Assembly: GCA_013695115.1 (NCBI GenBank)
Contig: JACDBD010000381.1
Span: 1-11,673 of the forward strand
Length of the DNA: 11,673 nucleotides
Direction of reading: 5' to 3'
Source: Actinomycetota bacterium
GTDB lineage: Bacteria > Actinomycetota > Acidimicrobiia > IMCC26256 > JACDBD01
This document shows, in pieces, positions 5,218-11,673 of this stretch. The notes below the pieces were generated by a model that did not search any database, was not told the DNA's origin, and saw only the letters and a list, made by a program, of their open reading frames with translations. The translations under genes were made by a program, and so were the position numbers. The number at the start of each line of letters is the position of its first letter. Positions within the stretch are counted from its first letter, which is position 1.

Positions 5218-6540
5218 TCAGCGGCCCTTGCGGCGGACGCGCAGCTTCACCGGCGTCGGTCCGAGGTCGAATGTCTCGCGGATGCGGCGCTCGAGGTACC
5301 GGAGATAGGTGGCGGGCAACTCCTGGGAGCTGAACAACGTGAACGTGGGCGGGTCGGTAGCGCCCTGGGTCGCGTAGAGCACCCGCGGCCGACGGCCCCG
5401 CACCAGCGGCGGCGGCTGCTTGGCCTGGGCCGCCTCGAGCAGCCGGTTGAGCGCAGCGGTCGGCACCCTCCGGTGGTAGGCCGACTCGGCTTCGCGCAGC
5501 GCGGGCAGCAACCGCCCCACGTTGCGGCCGGTGAGCGCGGACACCTGGAGCACCGGCGCATACGAGAGGAAGCCGAGCCGGTCGGCGAGCTCCGCCTTCA
5601 CCCGGGCCCGTTGCTCGACGTCGAGCAGGTCCCACTTGTTGAGCACGATCACGATCGCGCTGCCGGCCGCGTCCACCCGCTCGGCCAGCCGCTGGTCCTG
5701 GTGGGTGACGCCCTCGCTGGCGTCGATCACCAGCAGCGCGGCATCAGCCTGGTCGACCGCCTGCAGGGCGCGGACGAGCCCGTAGTACTCCGTCGGTTCG
5801 TCCACCCGGCTGCGGCGGCGCATGCCGGCGGTATCGACGAAGCGCAACGGACCCTCGTCGGTCTCGACGATCGTGTCGACGGCGTCGCGGGTCGTCCCGG
5901 GCTGGTCGTGCACGACCGTCCGCTCGTCGCCCACGAGCCGGTTGAACAGCGTCGACTTGCCGACGTTCGGGCGCCCGACGACCGCGATCGCGAAGGGACC
6001 ACCGACCTCGTCGGCCGCGGCCCCGTCCTCCTCGTCCGACGGTGGCGGCGGCAGCGCGGCCACCACCGCGTCGAGCAGGTCGCCACTCCCCCGGCCGTGG
6101 ATGGCCGACACCGCGACGGGATCGCCCAGGCCCAGGCGGCTGAACGCCCACGCGTCGGTCTCCCGGCTCTCGTCGTCGACCTTGTTGGCCACGAGCAGGA
6201 CGGGCGTGCCGGCGCGCTGGAGTAGCCCCGCTACGCGCGCATCCTCTTCCACGACGCCGACAGCGACGTCGACGACGAGGAGGATGAGGTCGGCCTCCGC
6301 CACCGCCCGTTCTGCCTGCCGGCTCACCTGCCGAGCCAGCGGCTCGTCGCTCGCCAGCCACCCGCCGGTGTCGACGAGACGGAAGCGCCGGCCGCTCCAC
6401 TCGGCCAGGAGCTCCTTGCGGTCGCGGGTGACGCCCGGGTGCTCCTCGACGATGGCGTCGCGCCGGCCGACGAACCGGTTGACCAGGGTTGACTTGCCGA
6501 CGTTGGGGCGGCCCACGACGGCCACGACCGGGAGCTGCAC
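5218..6540 (-). CDS. der: Ribosome biogenesis GTPase Der (EngA)
   Basis: A 440-residue protein with two tandem GTPase domains and a C-terminal KH-like domain, the hallmark of Der, which binds the 50S subunit and is needed for its late maturation. Domain 1: GRPNVGKS (10-17), switch Thr38 in PGVTRD, DTGG (57-60), NKVD (119-122). An acidic/proline linker (about 164-180) joins domain 2: GRPNVGKS (189-196), PGTTRD (214-219), DTAG (236-239), NKWD (301-304), SAL (334-336). The KH-like part (about 350-440) holds PPTFTLFSSQE and ends in a basic tail VKLRVRRKGR. Length is normal for the family. The start is GTG at 6540, 10 bases after the stop of the DUF512 gene, because no in-frame start lies between them; no strong Shine-Dalgarno is visible, so it probably depends on translation of the upstream gene. 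Cytoplasmic. Confidence 0.97.
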   Translation of the reverse strand: MQLPVVAVVGRPNVGKSTLVNRFVGRRDAIVEEHPGVTRDRKELLAEWSGRRFRLVDTGGWLASDEPLARQVSRQAERAVAEADLILLVVDVAVGVVEEDARVAGLLQRAGTPVLLVANKVDDESRETDAWAFSRLGLGDPVAVSAIHGRGSGDLLDAVVAALPPPPSDEEDGAAADEVGGPFAIAVVGRPNVGKSTLFNRLVGDERTVVHDQPGTTRDAVDTIVETDEGPLRFVDTAGMRRRSRVDEPTEYYGLVRALQAVDQADAALLVIDASEGVTHQDQRLAERVDAAGSAIVIVLNKWDLLDVEQRARVKAELADRLGFLSYAPVLQVSALTGRNVGRLLPALREAESAYHRRVPTAALNRLLEAAQAKQPPPLVRGRRPRVLYATQGATDPPTFTLFSSQELPATYLRYLERRIRETFDLGPTPVKLRVRRKGR

Positions 6541-6550
6541 GGCGGGCTGC

Positions 6551-7927
6551 TCAGCGCAACGCGGCGACGAGGGCGGCGCCGTTCGTCGGGACGACCTCGA
6601 CCGGGTGCGGCAGGTCGGCCACGGTTGTGCCGTCGAGGAACCGGCCCCGCGAGAGCACCACGTCCGGCAGGAGAAAGCGCTCTCCGGCGGACTCGTCGGC
6701 CAGGACCGCGGCCACGTCCGCGCCGGTGAGCAGACCGGTCACGCCGATGTTGCCGCCGAAGAAGCGGTTGGGGACATCGAGGAGGCGGACCGGCGTCGAC
6801 GAGACGCGCCGCAGCTCGGGCAGCAGCGGAGTCAGCACCTCGGCGCCGTAGGAGCCGGTGAGCACCGCCACCGGCGTGTGGCGCGGCGGGGCCACGTCGG
6901 TCCCGTTGTCCCCGTTCCTCGGCGCGCGGTAGCCGGTGGCGGGTGCGCTGTCGACCCAGGCGAAGAAGCCCGCCCTTGGACCGGTCGGGCTCACGGGCTC
7001 GCCGGTGACGGCCCCCCTCACCTCGTCCTCGAACGTGCGCGCCATACCGATGCCGTTCTCGTGCTGGGGGAAGCCTTCGTACTCCTCCGGCTGCGGGAAC
7101 GGGCGGGCCGCGAGGAGGTAGTACTCGTCGGCGGCGAACACGAGCCGACGGCCCCGCGCGCTCGCGAACCGGTCCTGCCAGCGCTCGACGATGTCGACCA
7201 CCGCGCCGGCTTCGGCGCGGGTGTGCGGTCGCATGTCGGCCTCAGTGGTGTACGAGCTCACACCGAGGGGGACGACGCCGAGGGTGGCGAGCCGCGGGAA
7301 ACGGTCGAGCACGCCCAGGAGGGTGTCGTCGAGCACCGAGCCGTCGTTGATCCCGGGGCACACGACCACCTGCCCGTGCACTTCGACTCCGGCGTCGAGC
7401 AGCGCGGCCAGCCAGCGCAGGCTCGTCGCGCCCCGCCGGTTCCGCAGGAGCTGTGCCCGGACGTGTGGGTCGGTCGCATGGATGCTGACGTAGAGGGGGC
7501 TGAGCCCCTCGGTCACGACCCGTTCGAGGTCGGCCTCGGTGAACCGGGTCAGGGTGGTGAAGTTGCCGTACAGGAAGGAGAGCCGATAGTCGTCGTCCTT
7601 GACGTACAGGCTCGGGCGCATGTCCTTGGGCAGCTGGTAGATGAAGCAGAACGGGCAGTGGTTGTCGCACGTGCGCACCTGGTCGAACACTGCGCTGTCC
7701 AGCTCGATTCCGAGGGGCGCTCCCGCGGGCTTCTCGACCACGACCAGCCGTTCGAGTCCGCCCCGGCGAACGTCCAGCTCGACAAAGGGCTCGTCGGCCT
7801 GGAGCTGGTAGCGGATGACGTCGCGCACGGTCTCGCCGTTGAGGCTGAGGACCTCGTCGCCGGCGAGGAGCCCGGCGGAATCCGCCGGCGAACCGGGCGC
7901 GACCGCCACGACTCGTGCGGGCGCCAT
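6551..7927 (-). CDS. PDZ/radical SAM protein with DUF512 domain
   Basis: A 458-residue protein of a conserved family of unknown reaction. Residues 5-60 form a PDZ-like domain (VVAVAPGSPADSAGLLAGDE, SLNG). A CDNHCPFC motif at 87-94 (C-x3-C-x2-C) would hold the radical-SAM 4Fe-4S cluster, followed by FIYQLPKDMR and LYVKDDDYRLSFLYGNF, both typical of the family. The DUF512 part follows (about 225-440), with FAADEYYLLA, ENGIGM (290-295) and PNRFFGGNIGVTGLLTG near the end. Such genes lie beside der in many bacteria, as here, which hints at a role linked to ribosome assembly or RNA/protein modification, but that is inference. ATG at 7927 follows TACACT by 6 bases and has no Shine-Dalgarno, suggesting a leaderless transcript that also carries der. 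Probably cytoplasmic. Confidence 0.92.
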   Translation of the reverse strand: MAPARVVAVAPGSPADSAGLLAGDEVLSLNGETVRDVIRYQLQADEPFVELDVRRGGLERLVVVEKPAGAPLGIELDSAVFDQVRTCDNHCPFCFIYQLPKDMRPSLYVKDDDYRLSFLYGNFTTLTRFTEADLERVVTEGLSPLYVSIHATDPHVRAQLLRNRRGATSLRWLAALLDAGVEVHGQVVVCPGINDGSVLDDTLLGVLDRFPRLATLGVVPLGVSSYTTEADMRPHTRAEAGAVVDIVERWQDRFASARGRRLVFAADEYYLLAARPFPQPEEYEGFPQHENGIGMARTFEDEVRGAVTGEPVSPTGPRAGFFAWVDSAPATGYRAPRNGDNGTDVAPPRHTPVAVLTGSYGAEVLTPLLPELRRVSSTPVRLLDVPNRFFGGNIGVTGLLTGADVAAVLADESAGERFLLPDVVLSRGRFLDGTTVADLPHPVEVVPTNGAALVAALR

Positions 7928-7933
7928 GCCGCC

Positions 7934-7939
7934 AGTGTA
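7934..7939 (-). promoter_or_regulatory. Candidate -10 box, leaderless promoter of the DUF512-der unit
   Basis: TACACT on the minus strand, then GGCGGC, then the ATG at 7927. Six bases between a TANNNT box and the start codon places the transcription start at or next to the ATG, and no Shine-Dalgarno is present. The -35 position would fall in the palindrome at 7950-7967. Confidence 0.55.
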
Positions 7940-7949
7940 GGAGGGCGGT

Positions 7950-7967
7950 GCAGGATGGAATCCCTGC
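7950..7967. promoter_or_regulatory. Palindrome centred between divergent DUF512 gene and ispH (operator candidate)
   Basis: GCAGGATGGAATCCCTGC: arms GCAGGAT and ATCC(C)TGC face each other across 3 bases with one extra C in the right arm. It sits between the two opposed -10 boxes, over the place where both -35 contacts would be, so one bound protein could affect both promoters. The repeat is seen; the role is inferred. Confidence 0.4.
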
Positions 7968-7973
7968 GCTCGG

Positions 7974-7979
7974 TAGCCT
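7974..7979 (+). promoter_or_regulatory. Candidate -10 box, leaderless promoter of ispH
   Basis: TAGCCT is followed by 6 bases (CGGTGC) and then the GTG start at 7986. As on the opposite side of this 58-base gap, there is no Shine-Dalgarno and the spacing predicts transcription starting at the initiation codon. Confidence 0.5.
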
Positions 7980-7985
7980 CGGTGC

Positions 7986-9053
7986 GTGACCGTGGAACGT
8001 GTGCTGCTGGCCCAGCCGCGGGGCTATTGCGCCGGGGTCGAAATGGCCATCAAGGCACTCGCCTGGATGGTGCGCGTCTTCGAGCCGCCCGTCTACTGCT
8101 ACCACGAGATCGTGCACAACCGCCTCGTGGTCGACCGCTTTCGCAGCCTCGGCGTCGTGTTCGTCGACGATGTCGCCGAGGTCCCGGACGGCGCCCCGCT
8201 GATGCTGTCGGCCCACGGCTCCGCGCCCGAGGTCGTCGGGGCGGCGCGCGATCGCGGCCGCTTCGTCGTCAACGCGGTGTGCCCACTCGTCACCAAAGTC
8301 CACCACGAGGCAAAGGTCCGGGCCGGTAAGGGCTTCACCATCCTCTACGTCGGCCACGCCGGCCACGACGAGGCCGTCGGCACCTTGGCCGTCGCCCCCG
8401 ACGCCATCCAGCTGGTGGAGGACGAATCCGACCTCGACCAGGCGCTCCCGGCGATCGCGGACCCCTCGAAGGTGGCGTTGCTCGCGCAGACCACGCTCTC
8501 GCTCCACGACTGGGAAGGGATCATGGACCGCACCCGGAGCCAGTTCCCGGAGCTGTGGACCGCGACCCGCAACGACCTGTGCTTCGCCACGACCAACCGG
8601 CAGGCGGCATTGTCGGCGATCGCGGCGGAAGCAGACGCGGTGGTGGTGATCGGCAGCGCGAACTCCTCGAACACCATCGCGCTCACGAAGGTGGCGGCGA
8701 CTGCCGGATGTGGAAACGTCGTGCGGGTCGACGGTCCCGACGAGCTCGATCTCGAGGCGCTCGGAGACGCCCGCGTGGTCGGGGTGACCGCCGGCGCCAG
8801 TGCCCCTGAGGATCTGGTGCAGGCCGTGATCACCAGGCTCGCCCCGACCGGCGAGGTCGAGTCCGTCTTCGTGACCGAGGAGGACGAGTACTTCCCGCCG
8901 CCGCGCGAGCTGCGCGAGCTCATGCCCGCTCTCGACGCCGTGGCTGCGTTCGTGCTCGGCGGGGACCCGGCGAGCGCCCGTGCCCGCGGTGGTCCGTTCA
9001 CCGACGACCGCGACGCCGACGCGTCGCTCGTGCTGGCCGACCTGGCTGGCTAA
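7986..9053 (+). CDS. ispH: 4-hydroxy-3-methylbut-2-enyl diphosphate reductase
   Basis: A 355-residue IspH (LytB), the 4Fe-4S enzyme that turns HMBPP into IPP and DMAPP in the last step of the MEP pathway. The three cluster cysteines are Cys15 (RGYCAGVEMAI), Cys99 (VCPLVTKVH) and Cys199 (DLCFATTNRQ). Substrate-site residues are in HNRLVV (His44), SAHG (His77), GHAGHDE (His124/His127, with the proton-donor Glu129), QTTLS (Thr170), GSANSSN and GASAPE. The usual DATC before the second Cys is NAVC here. About 40 residues of acidic/Ala-rich tail follow the normal end. GTG at 7986 puts the N-terminus as in relatives. It is the only plus-strand housekeeping gene: divergent from the DUF512 gene (58-base gap) and tail to tail with plsC, their stop codons overlapping by 4 bases. 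Cytoplasmic. Confidence 0.96.
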   Translation: MTVERVLLAQPRGYCAGVEMAIKALAWMVRVFEPPVYCYHEIVHNRLVVDRFRSLGVVFVDDVAEVPDGAPLMLSAHGSAPEVVGAARDRGRFVVNAVCPLVTKVHHEAKVRAGKGFTILYVGHAGHDEAVGTLAVAPDAIQLVEDESDLDQALPAIADPSKVALLAQTTLSLHDWEGIMDRTRSQFPELWTATRNDLCFATTNRQAALSAIAAEADAVVVIGSANSSNTIALTKVAATAGCGNVVRVDGPDELDLEALGDARVVGVTAGASAPEDLVQAVITRLAPTGEVESVFVTEEDEYFPPPRELRELMPALDAVAAFVLGGDPASARARGGPFTDDRDADASLVLADLAG

Positions 9054-9718
9054 GCGTCGCTCCCCGCGCCCGCGAGCGCGAGGGCGTCGTCGAAGCATTT
9101 CTGGAGCTCCACCCGGAGCTGCTCGGTCATCTGCGCCACCTCCCGGCGGCGGACCCGCCCGTCGTGGTGAGGCGGGAGGATCGGCTCGCCGATGACGATG
9201 ACCACCCGACGCAAGCGGGGCAGGACCTTGCCGCTGGGCAGGATCTCCTCGCTCCCGCCGATCGCCACCGGCACGACCGGAACGCGCAGGCGCGCCGCCA
9301 AATAGGCGGCACCGTCGAACAGCGGCCCGATCTCAGGCCCGTGGTTGCGCGTGCCCTCGGGGAAGATCGCGACCGGCTCGCCACCCTCGAGCGCCTGCTG
9401 GGCCGCCCGCAGCGCGGCCCGGTCCGCGCTTCCGCGATCGACCGGGAAGCCGCCCCCGGCGGTGAGCAGCCAGGCGAGGAACCGCTTCGCGAACAGCTCC
9501 TGCTTGGCCATGAATCGGATACGGCGCCGGGTTATGTACGCGGTGAAGAAGATGTCCATGAGCGACCGGTGCGACGGGGCCACCACGAACGCGCCCGAGC
9601 GCGGCACCTTCTCCCGGCCGTGGACCCGCACCCGAAAGAGCAGCTTGAACGGAGTGAGGACGAGCGCGTGGGCCACGCGGTAGAAGATCCGCTTCCCGCG
9701 GTCGCTCCGGACCGTCAT
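9050..9718 (-). CDS. plsC: 1-acyl-sn-glycerol-3-phosphate acyltransferase family protein
   Basis: A 222-residue PlsC/LPLAT-family acyltransferase, expected to acylate lysophosphatidic acid to phosphatidic acid at the inner face of the membrane. The catalytic HX4D motif is SHRSLMD (His50, Asp55). GGFPVDRG (89-96) and FPEGTR (119-124) are the glycerol-phosphate binding blocks, and VPVVPVAIGG (146-155) is the usual fourth block. A mildly hydrophobic N-terminal helix (about 11-30) probably attaches it to the membrane. The ATG at 9718 overlaps the cmk stop by 4 bases (ATGA), so it is translated from the aroA-cmk-plsC message. At its 3' end it overlaps ispH on the other strand by 4 bases. A related acyl acceptor other than LPA is possible, as the family is broad. 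Confidence 0.92.
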   Translation of the reverse strand: MTVRSDRGKRIFYRVAHALVLTPFKLLFRVRVHGREKVPRSGAFVVAPSHRSLMDIFFTAYITRRRIRFMAKQELFAKRFLAWLLTAGGGFPVDRGSADRAALRAAQQALEGGEPVAIFPEGTRNHGPEIGPLFDGAAYLAARLRVPVVPVAIGGSEEILPSGKVLPRLRRVVIVIGEPILPPHHDGRVRRREVAQMTEQLRVELQKCFDDALALAGAGSDA

Positions 9719-10413
9719 CCGTCCGCCCCGACCGTCGACTCGAACCGGCTCACGATCTCGCTCACAACGTCGTCGACAGCACGCCCGGTGGTGTCGATCA
9801 CGAGCGCGTCGTCGGCCGGCTTCAGCGGTGACGTCACCCGGCCGGCGTCGAGGGCGTCCCGGCGGGCCAGGGCCTCCCGCACCTCGCCCATGTTGGCCTG
9901 TCGCGCCGCCGCCTCCTCGTCGCCGTGGCGACGCCGGGCCCGTTCTTCGTCGCTGGCCACGAGGAACACCTTGACCGGCGCATCGGGGAACACGACGGTG
10001 CCGATGTCGCGCCCTTCGACGACGCCGCCGCGGTGACGTTCGGCCCAGTCTCGTTGGCGCGCGACCATCACCTCGCGAACACCGGGGTGGGCCGACACGA
10101 CCGACACCGCCGCCGTCACCGCCGGGCCGCGGATGTCGGCCGTCACGTCTCGCCCGTCGAGCAGGACCGCGTCACCGTCGTCCTCCCCCGCCGTCTCCGC
10201 AACGACGATCTCGGCCGCGCGGGCGGCTTCCGTCACCGCGGCAGCGTCGGTCAGGTCGAGACCGCGGTCGAGCGCGGCCAGCGTGGCGGCGCGGTACATG
10301 GCGCCGGTATCGAGCACCGGGAACCCGAGTGCACGCGCCACGCCGCGGGCGACCGTCGACTTCCCCGATCCCGCCGGTCCGTCGATCGCGACCACGCGCC
10401 GAGCGCTGCTCAT
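9715..10413 (-). CDS. cmk: (d)CMP kinase
   Basis: A 232-residue cytidylate kinase that phosphorylates CMP and dCMP to the diphosphates using ATP, feeding CTP/dCTP and phospholipid head-group supply. Seen: P-loop GPAGSGKS (12-19), LDTGAMYRA (34-42), DGRDVTADIR (86-95), the CMP-binding GRDIGTVVFPDA (134-145), a lid segment rich in Arg (ASDEERARRR, 153-162) and the C-terminal RRDALDAGRVTSPLKPADDA (184-203). Length is normal for the bacterial short form. The ATG at 10413 overlaps the aroA stop by 4 bases and its own stop overlaps the plsC start by 4, so all three genes are coupled. Cytoplasmic. Confidence 0.97.
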   Translation of the reverse strand: MSSARRVVAIDGPAGSGKSTVARGVARALGFPVLDTGAMYRAATLAALDRGLDLTDAAAVTEAARAAEIVVAETAGEDDGDAVLLDGRDVTADIRGPAVTAAVSVVSAHPGVREVMVARQRDWAERHRGGVVEGRDIGTVVFPDAPVKVFLVASDEERARRRHGDEEAAARQANMGEVREALARRDALDAGRVTSPLKPADDALVIDTTGRAVDDVVSEIVSRFESTVGADG

Positions 10414-11673
10414 GCGTTCGTCCCGTCGGTGAGCGAAGTGAGGTCGTCGGCGAAGCTCGGGTAGGAGCTGGCGACCGCCCGCCAGCCTCGGACCGTGGAC
10501 TCCCCGTCGCAGGCAACTGCCGCGACCGCCGCGGCCATCGCGACCCGGTGGTCGCCATGGCTCTTGAGCTCGGCGGCGCGCGGGCGCCCGCCCCAGATGG
10601 TGAGGCCGTCGGGCCGGGCCTCGACCTCCACCCCGAGCAGGGAGAGCTCCTGCTCCAGGGTGCCGATGCGATCACTCTCCTTCACCCGCAGCTCGGCCGC
10701 GTCGGTGATCTCGGTCACGCCCTCGGCAAACGCCGCCGCCACCGCGAGCGCGGGCACCTCGTCGATCGATCCCTCGTCGGGCGTGATCGTCGTGCCCGAC
10801 AGCGGGGCCGCCTCGACGGCGATCTCGCCCACGGGCTCGCCCAGCCGCTCGCCGGTTTGGCGAACCTCGACGTGGCCGCCCATGCGCAGCAGCACCTTCA
10901 CGAACTCGATCCGGGTGGGGTTGATGCTCACGTCCTCGAGCACGATCGACGATCCGGGCGTGACCGACGCCGCCACTGCGAAGAACGCCGCCGCCGACGG
11001 GTCGCCCGGCACCTCCAGCTCGAAGGGGGGTAGCGCCCCGCGGCGAACCCGGAGGGTGCGTTCGTCGACGATCTCGAGCGGAGCACCCAGGGCAGTCAGC
11101 ATCCGCTCGGTGTGGTCGCGGCTCCGTCGGGGCTCGACGATCTCGGTCGTCCCGTCAGCCTGGAGCCCGGCGAGCACCAGGGCGGTCTTGACCTGGCCAC
11201 TGGCGGCTTCGAGCTCGTGGCGGGCGCCGCCCAACCCGCCGCCGTGAATCGCGAGCGGAGCCCGCGTCGCGCCCTCACGCCCGTCGACGTGCGCGCCCAT
11301 CGCTCGCAGCGGCTCGGCGATCCGCGCCATCGGCCGCGTGACCAACGACTCGTCTCCGGTCAGGACCGTCAGGAAAGGGTGCGCCGCCACCAGCCCAGCC
11401 AGCATGCGCATGGTTGTCCCCGAGTTCCCGCAGTCGATCACGCCCTCGGGCTCACGGAGGACACCCCCGAGACCGTGCACGGACACCGGCCCGCCGGCAG
11501 CCCGGCAGCGCACGCCGAGCTGCTCGAGGGCGAGGCGGGTCCGCTCGACATCGTCACCGTCGGGGACCCCGCCCACGCGACTGCGACCCTCGGCCAGCGC
11601 GGCGAACAGCAGGGCCCGGTGCGCGATGCCCTTATCCCCGGGCACGCGGAGTCGGCCCCGCAGGGGCCGGGGG
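10410..11673 (-). CDS. aroA: 3-phosphoshikimate 1-carboxyvinyltransferase (EPSP synthase), 5' end missing
   Basis: 420 residues are visible; the start lies beyond the right edge. The first GTG in view (11645) is internal, since RPLRGRLR before it already matches the family. EPSP synthase joins shikimate 3-phosphate and PEP in the shikimate pathway. Seen (numbered from the first visible residue): RVPGDKGIAHRALL (9-22), GNSGTTMR (82-89), SGQVKTALVLAGL (158-170), PGDPSAAAFF (222-231), catalytic Asp304 in SIDEVPA and catalytic Glu332 in RVKESDRI (28 apart, as Asp313/Glu341 in E. coli), and HGDHRVAMA (372-380). The first motif normally reads DKSI; here Ser is Gly (codon GGC at 11630-11628). The TGA overlaps the cmk ATG. 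Cytoplasmic, lead gene of aroA-cmk-plsC in the window. Confidence 0.96.
   Translation of the reverse strand, partial: PRPLRGRLRVPGDKGIAHRALLFAALAEGRSRVGGVPDGDDVERTRLALEQLGVRCRAAGGPVSVHGLGGVLREPEGVIDCGNSGTTMRMLAGLVAAHPFLTVLTGDESLVTRPMARIAEPLRAMGAHVDGREGATRAPLAIHGGGLGGARHELEAASGQVKTALVLAGLQADGTTEIVEPRRSRDHTERMLTALGAPLEIVDERTLRVRRGALPPFELEVPGDPSAAAFFAVAASVTPGSSIVLEDVSINPTRIEFVKVLLRMGGHVEVRQTGERLGEPVGEIAVEAAPLSGTTITPDEGSIDEVPALAVAAAFAEGVTEITDAAELRVKESDRIGTLEQELSLLGVEVEARPDGLTIWGGRPRAAELKSHGDHRVAMAAAVAAVACDGESTVRGWRAVASSYPSFADDLTSLTDGTNA

Noticed and set aside
2458..5333. Long plus-strand frames opposite the carboxyltransferase and HMG-CoA lyase genes
   Set aside because: Mirror images of well-supported minus-strand genes; His/Gly/Asp-rich text of the type produced by third-position GC bias.
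5822..8329. 835-codon open frame on the plus strand
   Set aside because: It lies antisense to der and the DUF512 gene and runs out of frame into ispH. Its translation is Arg/Ala/His-rich with no domain; long antisense frames are expected in GC-rich genes.
7242..9098. 618-codon open frame on the minus strand
   Set aside because: Antisense to ispH and out of frame with the DUF512 gene; low-complexity translation with no motif, while both genes it overlaps have full catalytic motifs.
1..11673. CRISPR array, intact insertion sequence, toxin-antitoxin or defence genes
   Set aside because: No regularly spaced repeats, no transposase motifs with terminal inverted repeats, and no toxin or defence families were recognisable.

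Overview
The window is mostly housekeeping chromosome from a GC-rich bacterium. A high-GC actinobacterium is the best reading, possibly of the Acidimicrobiia, but the class is an inference from gene content and style; no 16S is present. Support comes from GTG starts, tight ATGA start/stop overlaps, actinobacterial-type carboxyltransferase and IspH sequences, and TANNNT -10 boxes placed exactly 6 bases before start codons, which suggests leaderless mRNAs.

Left end (1-2250) is the accessory part. It holds two broken pieces of tyrosine integrase lying back to back: a catalytic-domain piece on the minus strand and a core-binding-domain piece on the plus strand with a frameshift. Next comes an intact BBE-type FAD-linked oxidase (652-2025, minus) with its own Shine-Dalgarno sequence and an operator-like dyad, and then a gene-free stretch of about 220 bases running up to tRNA-Pro(GGG). 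The 3' end of the tRNA faces this segment, so the layout fits the remains of an element once integrated at the tRNA.

Middle (2250-5220), all on the minus strand: tRNA-Pro, a 77-residue zinc-ribbon protein with one membrane helix, a biotin-dependent acyl-CoA carboxylase carboxyltransferase subunit, and an HMG-CoA lyase overlapping it by 4 bases. The last two suggest leucine or branched-acid breakdown (methylcrotonyl-CoA to HMG-CoA to acetyl-CoA plus acetoacetate), though no biotin carboxylase subunit is in view. A possible 31-codon leader ORF with an internal hairpin precedes the lyase.

Right (5218-11673): der (GTPase for 50S maturation) and a PDZ/radical-SAM/DUF512 protein form a minus-strand pair. 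Divergent from them is ispH (last step of the MEP isoprenoid pathway). Convergent with ispH is the chain aroA-cmk-plsC on the minus strand, with each junction overlapping by 4 bases; aroA runs off the right edge. This is a variant of the widespread cmk-plsC-ispH-der neighbourhood in which ispH has been flipped.

I found no CRISPR array, defence system, intact insertion sequence or secondary-metabolite cluster. The most interesting leads are small: the split integrase beside tRNA-Pro, the shared leaderless-promoter geometry with a palindrome between the DUF512 gene and ispH, the leader ORF before HMG-CoA lyase, and a Ser-to-Gly change at a substrate-binding position of AroA.
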